From the NCBI GenBank assembly GCA_030603685.1, contig JAUVXG010000014.1, positions 1 through 46,731 on the forward strand: DNA of 46,731 bases, in the 5' to 3' direction. This DNA is from Pleomorphomonas sp. (lineage in GTDB: Bacteria; Pseudomonadota; Alphaproteobacteria; Rhizobiales; Pleomorphomonadaceae). The number at the start of each line of letters is the position of its first letter. Positions within the stretch are counted from its first letter, which is position 1. Of this stretch, positions 1 through 9,290 are shown piece by piece. The notes beneath the pieces were generated by a model, which was not told where the DNA came from, made no database searches, and saw only the letters and a list, made by a program, of their open reading frames with translations. A program made the position numbers and the translations under genes.

Positions 1-1477
1 CGACGATGTGGCCTTCGCGCATCACCAGCACGCGGTCGGCGATGCCGACCACCTCCGGCATCTCCGAGGAGATGACCAGCACGCCGACGCCGGCCTGCAC
101 GAGGTCGTCGATGATGCGGTAGATCTCGGACTTGGCGCCGATGTCGACGCCGCGCGTCGGCTCGTCGAGGATCAGCACGCGCGGCCGCGTCTCCAGGAGG
201 CGGGAGAGCAGCACCTTCTGCTGGTTGCCGCCGGACAGCGATCCTACCTCAACGATCGGACCGGCCACGCGGATCGACAACGCCTTGATGGCGTCGACGG
301 CCCTTTGCCTTGCCTTGCCGAGGTTCAGCAGGCCGCCCTTGCCGGCGTCGCGGCCGACGACCTGCAAGTTGATGTTCTCCTGCACCGTCATGTCGAGGAA
401 CAGGCCCTGTCCCTTGCGGTCCTCGGTGAGGTAGACGATGCCGGCGTTGACGGCCTGGATCGGCCTGACGATGTCGAGCGGCTTGCCGTCGAGTTCGATG
501 CTGCCGGCGGTGCGCGGGTCGGCGCCGTAAATCAGACGGGCAAGCTCGGTGCGGCCCGACCCCACCAGCCCGGCCAGCGCCAGCACCTCGCCCTGATGCA
601 GGTCGAAGGAACAATCGGTGACGCGCCGGCCGCCGTCGCTCATCCCGCGAACCCTGAGGATGATCTCGCCCCGGCTGCCCTTGGCGTCGTGGTCTTTCTT
701 GTAGAACTTGGAGAGGTCGCGGCCGACCATCATCTTGACCAGCTTCTCGGCCGAGAGTTCGTCCCGCGTCAGCGTGCCGACGTAGCTGCCGTCGCGCAGC
801 ACCGAGCAGCGGTCGGCCAGTTCGTAGACCTCGGCCATGCGGTGCGAGATGTAGATGATGGCGAGCCCGTCGGCGCGCAGCGTGCGGATGAGGTCGAACA
901 GCTTGTCTGTTTCACGCGACGACAAGGCCGTGGTCGGCTCGTCCATGACGAGGATGCGGGCGTTGGCGTGGATGGCGCGGGCGATCTCCACCATCTGCCG
1001 CTCGGCGATGGACAGCGTCGAGACGATGGTGGCCGGCCCGAAGGTGGCGCCCAGGCGGTCGAGCACGCCCTGGCAATCGGCACGCATGCGGGCCCGATCG
1101 ACCTGGCCGCCCGACGACAGCTCGCGGCCGAGATAGATGTTCTCGGCCACCGTCAGGTTGGGCGACAGGCTGAGCTCCTGGTAGATGACGGCGATGCCCT
1201 TGGTCTTGGCGCTGAGCGGACCATCAATGTGGATCACCTCGCCATTGATGCGCAGTTCGCCGCCGGGATCGGCGCGGTAGGCGCCGGAGAGGATCTTCAT
1301 CAGCGTCGACTTGCCTGCGCCGTTCTCTCCCATCAGCGCATGCACTTCGCCGGGGTAGACGGTCAGCTCGACGTTGGCGAGCGCCTTCACGCCCGGGAAG
1401 GTCTTGGAGATGCCGCGCATCTCGAGGAGGGGTAGCCCCGTCTCGGCGCCCGCCTGCGGCAACGCAGTCGCATTCAT
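1..1477 (-). CDS. Sugar ABC transporter ATP-binding protein (RbsA/XylG/MglA type), 3' end cut by window edge
   Basis: Cytoplasmic ATPase of a CUT2-class monosaccharide importer; such proteins carry two fused ABC domains and work with a permease and a periplasmic sugar-binding protein, neither of which is in the window. Read from the complementary strand, it starts at an ATG at 1477 preceded by GGAGGAAACG, a strong ribosome binding site. The first domain has an intact Walker A (GENGAGKST, residues 50-58). The second has the degenerate phosphate loop GLVGSGRTE typical of this class. About 492 residues are visible, ending in a stretch like the family's [21 protein letters not shown] near the C terminus, so only a few residues are missing. 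The substrate cannot be told from the ATPase; ribose, xylose, rhamnose or a related sugar are all possible. Family call sure, specificity unknown. Confidence 0.9.
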   Translation of the reverse strand, partial: MNATALPQAGAETGLPLLEMRGISKTFPGVKALANVELTVYPGEVHALMGENGAGKSTLMKILSGAYRADPGGELRINGEVIHIDGPLSAKTKGIAVIYQELSLSPNLTVAENIYLGRELSSGGQVDRARMRADCQGVLDRLGATFGPATIVSTLSIAERQMVEIARAIHANARILVMDEPTTALSSRETDKLFDLIRTLRADGLAIIYISHRMAEVYELADRCSVLRDGSYVGTLTRDELSAEKLVKMMVGRDLSKFYKKDHDAKGSRGEIILRVRGMSDGGRRVTDCSFDLHQGEVLALAGLVGSGRTELARLIYGADPRTAGSIELDGKPLDIVRPIQAVNAGIVYLTEDRKGQGLFLDMTVQENINLQVVGRDAGKGGLLNLGKARQRAVDAIKALSIRVAGPIVEVGSLSGGNQQKVLLSRLLETRPRVLILDEPTRGVDIGAKSEIYRIIDDLVQAGVGVLVISSEMPEVVGIADRVLVMREGHIV

Positions 1478-1919
1478 CGTTTCCTCCCTCACTCCGCTCT
1501 TGAGACGAGCTGATGTTCTGGTTCGCCAAGGTCCGCGTCCGCCACGCGCCTGGTGTGTCCGGATTTGCCGATCCGGGATGGGGCGACGGAACCGCCGCCC
1601 ATTCCTCCTGAGCCGATGGCGTCGCCCGTGATTCCTCGTCATCCCGCGCAAGACCATATTTGCTACAAAATTGACCCACAATATGTGCGTTGTCAATCTT
1701 AAGTGCGGAATCTTAGTACAAAAATTTTACAAAATAGACTCGGTTATCGACGGTTGTATGCAATAGCCCACATGCAATGCTGGGTTCCTCGCGGTCTGGC
1801 GGGATGGTCGGCCTCGCCCGGCCGCCTTGAAGACCGGCGGGAATTGCTTGGGTAATCGCGCGCGGCGGCCATCCTGGACCGCCGTCTGCCATCACGCCCC
1901 TTGCATCGCCGAGACAATC
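1478..1919. promoter_or_regulatory. Divergent intergenic region between sugar ABC genes and the met operon, with TACAAAA repeats
   Basis: About 440 bases with no convincing gene. The part next to the ABC gene is GC-rich; 1655-1760 is conspicuously AT-rich. TACAAAAT-N-GAC occurs at 1664-1675 and 1728-1739, with a related TACAAAAATTTT at 1717-1728, and ATTGAC/GTCAAT arms lie near 1670-1697. These look like operator repeats for the leftward sugar-uptake genes, but no regulator gene is next to them. The small open frames here have no ribosome binding site and no recognisable product. Confidence 0.4.
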
Positions 1920-1941
1920 GACATAAAGATATCTTTATGTC
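1920..1941. promoter_or_regulatory. Perfect 22-bp palindrome overlapping the arsR-methyltransferase start codon
   Basis: The sequence GACATAAAGAT followed directly by its exact reverse complement forms an uninterrupted 22-bp palindrome. The ATG at 1937-1939 lies within its right half. ArsR-family dimers bind such symmetric AT-centred sites, so the simplest reading is autoregulation of the whole met operon by the protein encoded directly downstream. No good Shine-Dalgarno precedes the ATG, so the transcript may be leaderless or nearly so. Binding is inferred; the symmetry is seen directly. Confidence 0.75.
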
Positions 1942-2944
1942 TATCGTTCGTTTGGCCGGGGGACCGGCGGCTTCCTTCGATGATGTGGTGTCGGTGCTGA
2001 GGAGCGCCGGCGAGCCGACGCGGCTGCGGCTTCTGGCGCTGTTGTCGCTCGGAGAGGCCACAGTGAAGGATCTCACCGAAGTGCTGGCGCAGAGCCAGCC
2101 GCGCGTGTCGCGCCACCTCAAGCTTCTCACGGAGGCTGGGCTGGTCGAGCGGTTGCCCGAGGGCGCATGGGCCTATTACCGGCTCGTCGACGAAGGGCCG
2201 GCCGCCGCGCTGACGCGCAAGCTGATCGCCAGCATCGATGCGGCCGATCCGGCCGTGGAATCCGACCGCCGCCGGCTCGATGCCATCAAGGCGGCCCATG
2301 CCGCCGACGCACAGCGCTATTTCGCCCTTAACGCCGCCAGCTGGGATCGGCTCCGGACGCTGCACGTCGCCGAGTATGACGTGGAGGCTGCGATCCGCGC
2401 CGCAGTCGGCGACCGCCCGGTGCAGAACATGCTGGATGTCGGCACCGGCACCGGCCGCATGCTGACGCTGCTCGCCGACCGCTACGGCCGCGCCGTCGGC
2501 ATCGACATGAGCCACGACATGCTCTCCGTGGCCCGCGCCAATCTGGCGGCGGCCGGCATCGACAATGCCCACGTCCGCCAGGGCGACGTGACGGCGCTGT
2601 CGGTTGGCGCCGGCTTCGATCTGGTGGTCATCCACCAGGTGCTGCACTATCTCGACGATCCGGCGCGGGCGCTGCGCGAGGCGGCGGCGGCGCTGGCCCC
2701 CGGCGGGCGGCTCCTGATCGTCGATTTCGCGCCGCACGATCACGAGTTCCTGCGCGCCGACCACGCCCACCGCCGGCTCGGCTTCAGCCACGAGCAGATG
2801 CGCGGCTGGATCGAGGCGGCAGGCCTCGCCTTCGACAGGGTGCGCGACCTGCCGCCCGAGACGGCGGATGGGCTGACGGTATCGCTGTTCCTCGCCGCCG
2901 ACCGGCGGATCGAGATGGCCGACCAGAAGCAGCGCATCGCCTGA
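1937..2944 (+). CDS. ArsR-family regulator fused to a SAM-dependent methyltransferase domain
   Basis: A 335-residue protein with an N-terminal winged helix (about residues 14-85, including QSQPRVSRHLKLLTEAGL) and a C-terminal class I methyltransferase fold. The SAM-binding glycine loop reads LDVGTGTGRM near residues 166-174, followed by an acidic GID at the end of the second strand. The metal-binding ELCVCDL motif of arsenic and zinc sensors is absent, so the ligand is more likely SAM or S-adenosylhomocysteine. In alphaproteobacteria this fusion commonly heads metF/metH operons, as here, and it probably represses them in response to the methyl cycle. The open frame extends upstream to a TTG at 1901; I chose ATG 1937 because homologues start close to this point. 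No SD is visible, and a GTG around 1985 is another option. Confidence 0.88.
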   Translation: MSIVRLAGGPAASFDDVVSVLRSAGEPTRLRLLALLSLGEATVKDLTEVLAQSQPRVSRHLKLLTEAGLVERLPEGAWAYYRLVDEGPAAALTRKLIASIDAADPAVESDRRRLDAIKAAHAADAQRYFALNAASWDRLRTLHVAEYDVEAAIRAAVGDRPVQNMLDVGTGTGRMLTLLADRYGRAVGIDMSHDMLSVARANLAAAGIDNAHVRQGDVTALSVGAGFDLVVIHQVLHYLDDPARALREAAAALAPGGRLLIVDFAPHDHEFLRADHAHRRLGFSHEQMRGWIEAAGLAFDRVRDLPPETADGLTVSLFLAADRRIEMADQKQRIA

Positions 2945-2972
2945 CACGACACGACTTTTCGGGAACATCACC

Positions 2973-3887
2973 ATGCGGTTCAGTCACAACATCGGCGCCC
3001 TCGACCTCGGCGTTTCCTTCGAGTTCTTCCCGCCCAAGACGGAGAAGATGGAAGAGGCGCTGTGGGCGTCGATCACCCGGCTGGCGCCGCTCGGCCCCCG
3101 CTTCGTGTCGGTGACCTATGGCGCCGGTGGCTCGACGCGCGAGCGGACGCACGCCACCGTCGCCCGCATCGTCCGCGAGACGAACCTGAAGCCGGCCGCC
3201 CATCTGACCTGCGTCGGCGCCAGCCGCGCCGAGATCGACGACGTGGTGCGCGGCTATCGCGACGTCGGCGTCCGTCACATCGTGGCACTTCGGGGCGATC
3301 CGGCCGGCGGCCTCGGCACCCGCTATCAGCCGCACCCCGAGGGCTATGCCTCGACCCCCGATCTCATCGCCGGCATCAAGGCAATCGGCGATTTCGAGAT
3401 ATCCGTGTCGGCCTATCCCGAGCAGCATCCCGAGAGCCCCGATGTTGCCACCGACATCGCCATCCTCAAGCGCAAGGTGGAGGCCGGGGCGACCCGCGCC
3501 ATCAGCCAGTTCTTCTTCGACAACGACAAGTTCGAGCGCTATGTCGACCGGGTGCGCGCCGCCGGCATCGACGTGCCGATCGTGCCGGGCATCGTGCCGG
3601 TGGTGAACTTCGAGCAGTCGGCCGCCTTCGCCAGGAAGGCCGGGGCATCGGTGCCCGCCTGGCTGGCGCACCGCTTCGAGGGGCTGGAGAACGATCCGGC
3701 GACACGCCAGCTGGTGGCGGCCGCCGTCTGCGCCGAGCAGGTGATGGACCTGATCGATCGCGGCTTCCGCAACTTCCATTTCTACACCATGAACCGGGCC
3801 GACTTGGTCTATGCCATCTGCCATATGATGGGTTTGCGCGCCAAGACCGAGCCGGTCGCCGCCGGCGCCATTGCCGTTTCCGCCTGA
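2973..3887 (+). CDS. metF: Methylenetetrahydrofolate reductase [NAD(P)H]
   Basis: Cytoplasmic FAD enzyme that reduces 5,10-methylene-THF to 5-methyl-THF, the methyl donor for methionine synthase. The 304-residue length fits bacterial MetF. The N-terminal strand SFEFFPPKTEK (catalytic Glu at about residue 17) and the conserved GAGGSTRERT and ALRGDP segments are visible, as is the family-typical RAISQFFFDN stretch in the middle. It starts 28 bases after the ArsR-methyltransferase gene and ends 15 bases before the first metH half, so the three are almost certainly cotranscribed. This places MetF, its consumer MetH and a SAM-type regulator in one unit. No anomalies seen. Confidence 0.96.
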   Translation: MRFSHNIGALDLGVSFEFFPPKTEKMEEALWASITRLAPLGPRFVSVTYGAGGSTRERTHATVARIVRETNLKPAAHLTCVGASRAEIDDVVRGYRDVGVRHIVALRGDPAGGLGTRYQPHPEGYASTPDLIAGIKAIGDFEISVSAYPEQHPESPDVATDIAILKRKVEAGATRAISQFFFDNDKFERYVDRVRAAGIDVPIVPGIVPVVNFEQSAAFARKAGASVPAWLAHRFEGLENDPATRQLVAAAVCAEQVMDLIDRGFRNFHFYTMNRADLVYAICHMMGLRAKTEPVAAGAIAVSA

Positions 3888-3902
3888 CGCGAGGGACAAG
3901 CC

Positions 3903-4970
3903 ATGACCGAGATCTCTCCGACCGAACGCCGCCTGCGTGACCTTGCCGCCAAACGCATTCTGGTGATCGACGGCGCCATGGGCACCATGATCCAGCGCTT
4001 CAAGCTGACCGAGGCCGACTTCCGGGGCGAGCGCTTCAAGGATTGGCCGAAAGACCTCAAGGGCAACAATGATCTGTTGTCAATCACCCGGCCCGACGTG
4101 ATCTTCGACATCCATAGTCAGTATCTCGAGGCCGGCGCCGACATTCTGGAGACCAACACCTTCTCCTCGACCTTCGTCGCCCAGGCCGACTACGGCATGG
4201 AGGAACTGGCCTACGAGCTGAACCTCGAATCCGCCCGCATCGCCCGCCGGGCCGCCGACGACTACACCGAGAAGACGCCGGACAAGCCGCGCTTCGTCGC
4301 GGGGGCGCTGGGGCCGACCAACCGCACCGCGTCGATCTCGCCCGACGTCAACAATCCAGGCTTCCGCGCCATCACTTTCGACGAGCTGCGCCGCGCCTAT
4401 TCGGAAGCGGTGCGCGGGCAGATCGACGGCGGCGCCGACATCATCATGATCGAGACGGTGTTCGACACGCTGAACGCCAAGGCGGCGCTGTTCGCCACCG
4501 AGGAGGTGTTCGAGGAGCGCGGCATGCGGCTGCCGATCTCGGTGTCCGGTACCATCACCGACCTTTCGGGACGCACGCTGTCCGGCCAGACGGCCGAGGC
4601 CTTCTGGTATTCGGTGCGCCACGCTGGCCTCCTGTCCATCGGCCTCAACTGCGCGCTGGGCGCCCGCGAGATGCGCGCCCACATCGCCGACCTCTCGAGG
4701 GTCGCCGACACGCTGATCTGCGCCTATCCCAACGCCGGCCTGCCCAACGAGTTCGGCGAGTATGACGAGAGCCCCGAGGCGATGGCCGAACTGGTGGGTG
4801 AGTTCGCCCGCTCCGGCCTTGTCAACATCGTCGGCGGCTGCTGCGGCACCACGCCGCCGCACATCAAGGCGATAGCCGAAGCGGTGAAGGGCCTGCCGCC
4901 GCGCGTGCCGCCGGCCATCGACCCGCGCATGCGCCTCTCCGGCCTGGAGCCGACGGTGATCGGGGCGTGA
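3903..4970 (+). CDS. metH: Methionine synthase, homocysteine-binding half of a split MetH
   Basis: Encodes only the zinc/homocysteine domain of cobalamin-dependent methionine synthase (355 residues). The substrate-loop DGAMGTMIQ is at about residues 23-31 and the three zinc-ligand cysteines are at C250 (GLNCALG) and C313/C314 ([10 protein letters not shown]). In E. coli this domain is the N-terminal part of a 1227-residue protein; here it stops after the domain and the remaining domains are in the gene at 5700. Split MetH is known in alphaproteobacteria, so this is not a recent break: both halves have their own starts and intact ends. Methyl transfer to homocysteine would require complex formation with the cobalamin half. 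The unusual point is the two small genes lying between the halves. Confidence 0.93.
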   Translation: MTEISPTERRLRDLAAKRILVIDGAMGTMIQRFKLTEADFRGERFKDWPKDLKGNNDLLSITRPDVIFDIHSQYLEAGADILETNTFSSTFVAQADYGMEELAYELNLESARIARRAADDYTEKTPDKPRFVAGALGPTNRTASISPDVNNPGFRAITFDELRRAYSEAVRGQIDGGADIIMIETVFDTLNAKAALFATEEVFEERGMRLPISVSGTITDLSGRTLSGQTAEAFWYSVRHAGLLSIGLNCALGAREMRAHIADLSRVADTLICAYPNAGLPNEFGEYDESPEAMAELVGEFARSGLVNIVGGCCGTTPPHIKAIAEAVKGLPPRVPPAIDPRMRLSGLEPTVIGA

Positions 4971-5013
4971 GGGTGTGGTAACATCGTGATTGGTTCAGGA
5001 AACGAGGCGGATC

Positions 5014-5241
5014 ATGGCTGTCTCTCGCAAGCGCAGTGACACGACGGAAAAGGACAACGAGGAACTGCTAGCGCTTGCGCGCCAGCATGGCTGGGAGATC
5101 GAGCCCGATCCCGCCGTGCGTGAGGCGGCGCGACAGGACTTGTTCCGCGCCATCAGAGACTGGCGGTACGCCTCCGACGGCACGCCTTATCCCACCCGCG
5201 ACGAACTCTATGACGAGATGATCGAGGAACGTTCGCGTTGA
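5014..5241 (+). CDS. Small putative antitoxin upstream of a PIN-domain toxin
   Basis: A 75-residue, charged protein starting at ATG 5014 behind a GAGGCGG ribosome binding site; an in-frame TTG at 4990 is less likely. It has no membrane segment and no obvious AbrB or ribbon-helix-helix signature that I can assign. Its stop codon overlaps the start of the next gene (TTGA at 5238-5241), the tight coupling typical of antitoxin-toxin pairs. The function is therefore inferred from position: it would bind and neutralise the PIN protein and perhaps repress a local promoter. The acidic C-terminal part, ending DELYDEMIEERSR, would suit a toxin-wrapping tail. Family assignment uncertain. Confidence 0.65.
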   Translation: MAVSRKRSDTTEKDNEELLALARQHGWEIEPDPAVREAARQDLFRAIRDWRYASDGTPYPTRDELYDEMIEERSR

Positions 5242-5687
5242 TCGTCACCTTCGATAGCAATGTCTTCGTCTACTGTTTTGATCACCGGTATCCTGGCAAG
5301 CAGGCAATCTCTTCCGACATTGTCGAAAGATTATCTGTTCGCCGTATGCCGCTCGGTCTTCAGGTCGTTGGCGAGAGCTTCCGAGTGCTGACCCGGAAGT
5401 TGGCGATACCTGGCGCCGACGTCGCTGAGGTACTTCGTTCTCTGATGCAATCTCGACCGACGTTCGCGGCGACGGAAACCTCCACCTTGCGTGCCCTTTC
5501 GCTGGCAGCGCCCGGCCGGCTGTCCTTCTGGGATGCCAACCTGCTTTCCGCCGCCGAGGCGGCCGGTTGCACGCATATCCTCTCCGAGGACATGGGAGAC
5601 GGGTTCCGTCTCGGTCGTCTCGAAGTCATCAATCCATTCTCCGGTGAGGACCTGAGCCCTCGCGCCCGCGCCCTTCTCGATCTCTGA
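5238..5687 (+). CDS. PIN-domain protein, VapC-like ribonuclease toxin
   Basis: A 149-residue PIN domain, normal length for VapC-type toxins. The acidic active-site set is visible: D6 in TFDSNVFVY, E46 in VVGESFRVL, D99 in FWDANLL and D118 in ILSEDMGDG, the residues that bind Mg2+ for RNA cleavage. It starts with TTG at 5238, overlapping the upstream antitoxin gene by four bases, and ends 12 bases before the second metH half. Its base composition is less GC-biased than the flanking met genes, which suggests later insertion. Known targets of the family are tRNAs, rRNA or mRNAs; the target here is unknown. The intact frame and active site argue against a decayed remnant. Confidence 0.8.
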   Translation: MIVTFDSNVFVYCFDHRYPGKQAISSDIVERLSVRRMPLGLQVVGESFRVLTRKLAIPGADVAEVLRSLMQSRPTFAATETSTLRALSLAAPGRLSFWDANLLSAAEAAGCTHILSEDMGDGFRLGRLEVINPFSGEDLSPRARALLDL

Positions 5688-5699
5688 AAAGGTCTCTCG

Positions 5700-8372
5700 A
5701 TGTCAGCCACAGCCTCTTCCGCCAGCTTCGTCATGGTCGGCGAACGGACCAACGTCACGGGCTCGGCGCGCTTTCGCAAGCTGATCCGCGAGGGCGATTA
5801 CGCGGCGGCGCTGGCCGTGGCGCGCGACCAGGTGGAAGGCGGGGCGACGGTCATCGACGTCAACATGGACGAAGGCCTCCTGGACAGCGAAGCGGCCATG
5901 GTCAACTTCCTGAACCTGATGGCGGCCGAGCCGGACATCGCCCGCGTGCCGGTGATGGTCGACAGTTCCAAGTGGACGGTGATCGAGGCCGGTCTCAAGT
6001 GCCTTCAGGGCAAGGGCATCGTCAACTCGATCTCGCTGAAGGAAGGCGAAGAGGCCTTCATCCATCACGCCAGGCTGGTGCGCCGCTATGGCGCGGCCAT
6101 GGTGGTGATGGCCTTCGACGAAACCGGGCAGGCCGACACCTACCAGCGCAAGATCGACATCTGCGCCCGCAGCTACAAGATCCTGGTCGAGAAGGTGGGC
6201 GTGCTGCCCGAGGACATCATCTTCGATCCCAACATCTTCGCGGTGGCGACCGGCATCGAGGAACATAACAACTACGGCGTCGACTTCATCGAGGCGACGC
6301 GCTGGATCCGCCAGAACCTCATCGGCGCCCACGTGTCGGGCGGCGTCTCCAACCTCAGCTTCTCTTTCCGTGGCAACGAGCCGGTGCGCGAGGCGATGCA
6401 CACCGTGTTCCTCTACCACGCGATTGCCGCCGGCATGGACTTCGGCATCGTCAACGCCGGCCAGCTCGGCGTCTACGACCAGCTCGATCCGGAGCTGCGC
6501 GACCTCTGCGAGGACGTGGTGCTCAACCGCCGGCCCGACGCCACCGAGCGGCTCGTCGACGCCGCGCCGCGCTACGCCGGCACCGGTGCCAAGGAAAAGG
6601 TGGCCGATCTCGCCTGGCGGTCGCTGCCGGTCGAGAAGCGGCTGGAGCATGCGCTTGTCCACGGCATCACCGAGTTCATCGAGCAGGATACCGAGGAGGC
6701 GCGCCTTGCCGCCGCCCGTCCGCTGCACGTCATCGAGGGGCCGCTGATGGCCGGCATGAATGTGGTCGGCGACCTGTTCGGCGCCGGCAAGATGTTCCTG
6801 CCGCAGGTGGTCAAGTCGGCCCGTGTCATGAAGCAGGCAGTGGCCTGGCTGATGCCCTTCATGGAGAAGGAAAAGGAAGAGCTGGGGATCACCGAGGATT
6901 CCTCGGCCGGCACCGTGCTGATGGCGACGGTGAAGGGCGATGTGCACGACATCGGCAAGAACATCGTCGGCGTCGTGCTTGCCTGCAATAACTTCAAGGT
7001 CGTCGACCTCGGCGTAATGGTGCCGGCGCAGAAGATCCTGGACACGGCGCGCGAAGTGAAGGCCGACATCATCGGCCTCTCCGGCCTGATCACCCCGTCG
7101 CTCGACGAGATGTGCCACGTGGCCGCCGAGATGGAGCGGCAGGGCTTCGAGCTGCCGCTGATGATCGGCGGCGCCACGACGAGCCGCGTCCACACCGCCG
7201 TCAAGATCCACCCCAACTACGCCAAGGGGCAGGCGGTCTATGTCACCGATGCCAGCCGCGCCGTCGGCGTGGCGTCGTCGCTGCTCTCGGACCGCAAGGT
7301 GGTCTACATCGACGACATCAAGGCCGAATACGCCCGCATCGCCGAGGAGCATGCGCGCAGCCGCGAGGAAAAGCGCCGGCTCGCCATCGCCGATGCCCGC
7401 GCCAACCGTTTCGCGCCCGAGTGGACCGGCTACACGCCGCCCAAGCCAAGCTTTACCGGCACCAAGGTGTTCGAGAGCTACGACCTTGCCGACCTCGTGC
7501 CCTATATCGACTGGACGCCGTTCTTCTCCACCTGGGAGATGCGCGGCCGCTTCCCGCAGATCCTCGACGACGCCACCTATGGCAAGGCGGCGCGGCCGCT
7601 CTTCGAAGACGCGCAGGCCATGCTGAACCAGATGGTCGAGGAGAAGTGGCTGACGGCCCGCGCCGTCATCGGCTTCTGGCCGGCCAATGCGGTGGGCGAC
7701 GACATCGAGCTCTACACCGACGACAGCCGCCGGGAGCGGCTCGCCACCTTCCATGGCCTCCGCCAGCAGATGGCGCGCGGCAACACGCGGGCCAATTTCT
7801 CGATCACCGATTTCGCGGCGCCCAGGGAAACCGGCCTTGCCGACTATGTCGGCGGCTTTGCCGTCAGCACCGGTTTCGGCGAGGAGGCGGTGGCCGAGCG
7901 CTTCGCCCGCGCCAACGACGACTATTCCAAGATCCTGTCGCAGTCGCTGGCCGACCGCCTCGCCGAGGCCTTCGCCGAGCGCATGCACGCCCTTGTGCGG
8001 CGCGAGTTCTGGGGCTACGCGCCCGACGAGGCGCTGACGCCGGACGAGATCATCGCCGAGAAATATCGTGGCATCCGCCCGGCTCCCGGCTATCCGGCCC
8101 AGCCCGACCACACCGAGAAAGGCACTCTGTTCCAGCTGCTCGATGCCACTGAGAAGGCCGGCATCGAGCTGACCGAAAGCTACGCCATGTGGCCCGGCGC
8201 CGCCGTCTCCGGCCTCTACTTCAGCCACCCCGACAGCCAGTATTTCGGCGTCGGCAAGATCGACGCCGACCAGGTGGCCGACTACGCCGCCCGCAAGGGC
8301 TGGGACATGAAGACGGCCGAGAAGTGGCTGGCGCCGATCCTCAACTACGAGCCGAAACGAGCGGCGGGGTGA
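5700..8372 (+). CDS. metH: Methionine synthase, folate-, cobalamin- and activation-domain half of a split MetH
   Basis: An 890-residue protein with, in order, a pterin-binding barrel beginning [13 protein letters not shown] (residues 10-22, to about 300), the four-helix cap, the B12-binding Rossmann domain with [10 protein letters not shown] (His416 the lower cobalt ligand), and the C-terminal activation domain that binds SAM, containing the [12 protein letters not shown] stretch. Together with the 355-residue gene at 3903 it sums to about the length of E. coli MetH. It takes methyl from 5-methyl-THF onto cobalamin and hands it to homocysteine on the partner half. It starts 12 bases after the PIN toxin gene, so expression is probably coupled to that pair. 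No cobalamin riboswitch is seen upstream. Confidence 0.95.
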   Translation: MSATASSASFVMVGERTNVTGSARFRKLIREGDYAAALAVARDQVEGGATVIDVNMDEGLLDSEAAMVNFLNLMAAEPDIARVPVMVDSSKWTVIEAGLKCLQGKGIVNSISLKEGEEAFIHHARLVRRYGAAMVVMAFDETGQADTYQRKIDICARSYKILVEKVGVLPEDIIFDPNIFAVATGIEEHNNYGVDFIEATRWIRQNLIGAHVSGGVSNLSFSFRGNEPVREAMHTVFLYHAIAAGMDFGIVNAGQLGVYDQLDPELRDLCEDVVLNRRPDATERLVDAAPRYAGTGAKEKVADLAWRSLPVEKRLEHALVHGITEFIEQDTEEARLAAARPLHVIEGPLMAGMNVVGDLFGAGKMFLPQVVKSARVMKQAVAWLMPFMEKEKEELGITEDSSAGTVLMATVKGDVHDIGKNIVGVVLACNNFKVVDLGVMVPAQKILDTAREVKADIIGLSGLITPSLDEMCHVAAEMERQGFELPLMIGGATTSRVHTAVKIHPNYAKGQAVYVTDASRAVGVASSLLSDRKVVYIDDIKAEYARIAEEHARSREEKRRLAIADARANRFAPEWTGYTPPKPSFTGTKVFESYDLADLVPYIDWTPFFSTWEMRGRFPQILDDATYGKAARPLFEDAQAMLNQMVEEKWLTARAVIGFWPANAVGDDIELYTDDSRRERLATFHGLRQQMARGNTRANFSITDFAAPRETGLADYVGGFAVSTGFGEEAVAERFARANDDYSKILSQSLADRLAEAFAERMHALVRREFWGYAPDEALTPDEIIAEKYRGIRPAPGYPAQPDHTEKGTLFQLLDATEKAGIELTESYAMWPGAAVSGLYFSHPDSQYFGVGKIDADQVADYAARKGWDMKTAEKWLAPILNYEPKRAAG

Positions 8373-8401
8373 AAAGGCGGGGTAGGGTCTATCTCGACGG
8401 T

Positions 8402-8431
8402 CGGTATCGTCGGCGTGAGCCGGCGTTACCG
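8402..8431. terminator. Hairpin between convergent metH and mipA genes
   Basis: A 13-bp stem with one mismatch and one G-U pair around a GTGA loop, lying between two convergently transcribed genes. There is no U-tract on either side, so it is only a weak candidate for a shared transcription end. Confidence 0.35.
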
Positions 8432-8438
8432 AAGTGCC

Positions 8439-9290
8439 TCAGAACTGATAGCCGAGCACCAGCATCGACTCGGATACGACCTTGCGCTTGACGATGGGGC
8501 TGTCGGCGGCGTCGCCCAGGAGGAGGTCGACGCTCTGCTCGCCCCTCACGAACCAGTTCTCGTTGATCAGGTAGGTGGCGGAGGCGGAGACGCCGACGCT
8601 CTTGAAGCCGGCGCCGGCGTCGTGTTGCGCGTGGCCAGAACGGCTGGATTGCCCGGCGTCGACGCCGAAGTAGGCCTGCATGTAGTTCTCGTCGGCAAAG
8701 GTGGCCGAGGCCTCGCCGCCGAGGATCAGGCGGTCGGTTACCGGTTGGGTGACGGAGACGCCCGCCGTGGCCGTGAAGCCGTCGCTGCCGCCGATCGTCT
8801 TCTCCGCCTCCAGGAAGATGTCGGCCGGCCCGAAGCTGTAGGTTGCCGTTCCGCCGACGGTGGCGCCGAAATCGATGTCGCCCATGCCTCTCAGGACCGG
8901 GGAATCGTCCTCGCCACGGCCGGTGTCGTAGCCGACCTTGAGATCGAAGGCGGCGGGACCGGCGGTGTAGGCCCTGACGGTGATGCCCGTCGGGTCGAGG
9001 GTCAGCCAGTCGTAGGGCTGTATCGAAACGTAGGGGACCGGCGAGATCTCGAACTTGTCGCCGCCTTCGTACTCCGGCTGAAACGACGCTCCCGCCCCCA
9101 CCACGACCTTCCAGTCGTGCAGGAGATCCCAGGCGGCGTCGATCCGGGATCGGGGCGATGCGGTGGCTACGGGGACCTCCTCGTCGAACAGGTCGGACGC
9201 CCAACCGACATCGGAGACCAGAAGGCCGGATGTGGAGACGGCGCTCAGGAGCGAAAGGCGGGCAATGGTTTTGCGACTGGGGAAGAGCAT
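8439..9290 (-). CDS. MipA/OmpV-family outer-membrane protein
   Basis: A 283-residue outer-membrane beta-barrel protein. The chosen ATG at 9290 follows TGGAGTCAAC and gives a typical signal peptide (basic MLFPSRKTIARL, then a hydrophobic stretch, cleavage near SDVGWA). An upstream in-frame start at 9359 would bury the signal and is rejected. The family hallmark VVGAGASFQPEYEGGDKF follows the signal, repeated amphipathic strands fill the rest, and the chain ends in the outer-membrane signature LGYQF with terminal Phe. MipA/OmpV proteins are linked to murein-synthesis scaffolding or to envelope stress and antimicrobial resistance. It is divergent from two response-regulator/kinase pairs, which likely control it. 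Confidence 0.88.
   Translation of the reverse strand: MLFPSRKTIARLSLLSAVSTSGLLVSDVGWASDLFDEEVPVATASPRSRIDAAWDLLHDWKVVVGAGASFQPEYEGGDKFEISPVPYVSIQPYDWLTLDPTGITVRAYTAGPAAFDLKVGYDTGRGEDDSPVLRGMGDIDFGATVGGTATYSFGPADIFLEAEKTIGGSDGFTATAGVSVTQPVTDRLILGGEASATFADENYMQAYFGVDAGQSSRSGHAQHDAGAGFKSVGVSASATYLINENWFVRGEQSVDLLLGDAADSPIVKRKVVSESMLVLGYQF

Noticed and set aside
8-1435. 475-residue open frame on the plus strand over the sugar ABC ATPase gene
   Set aside because: Composition (rich in D, A, V, H, G) is that of an antisense shadow of high-GC coding DNA; the minus strand has a clear ABC protein with a ribosome binding site.
1713-1895. 60-residue minus-strand open frame in the first intergenic region
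   Set aside because: No ribosome binding site, no motif, and it lies over operator-like repeats.
1478-3902. SAM or cobalamin riboswitch controlling the met operon
   Set aside because: Gaps upstream of metF and metH are too short, and the leader before arsR shows a protein-type palindrome instead.
5703-8228. 841-residue open frame antisense to metH
   Set aside because: Fully inside the confident metH gene, with no recognisable motif.
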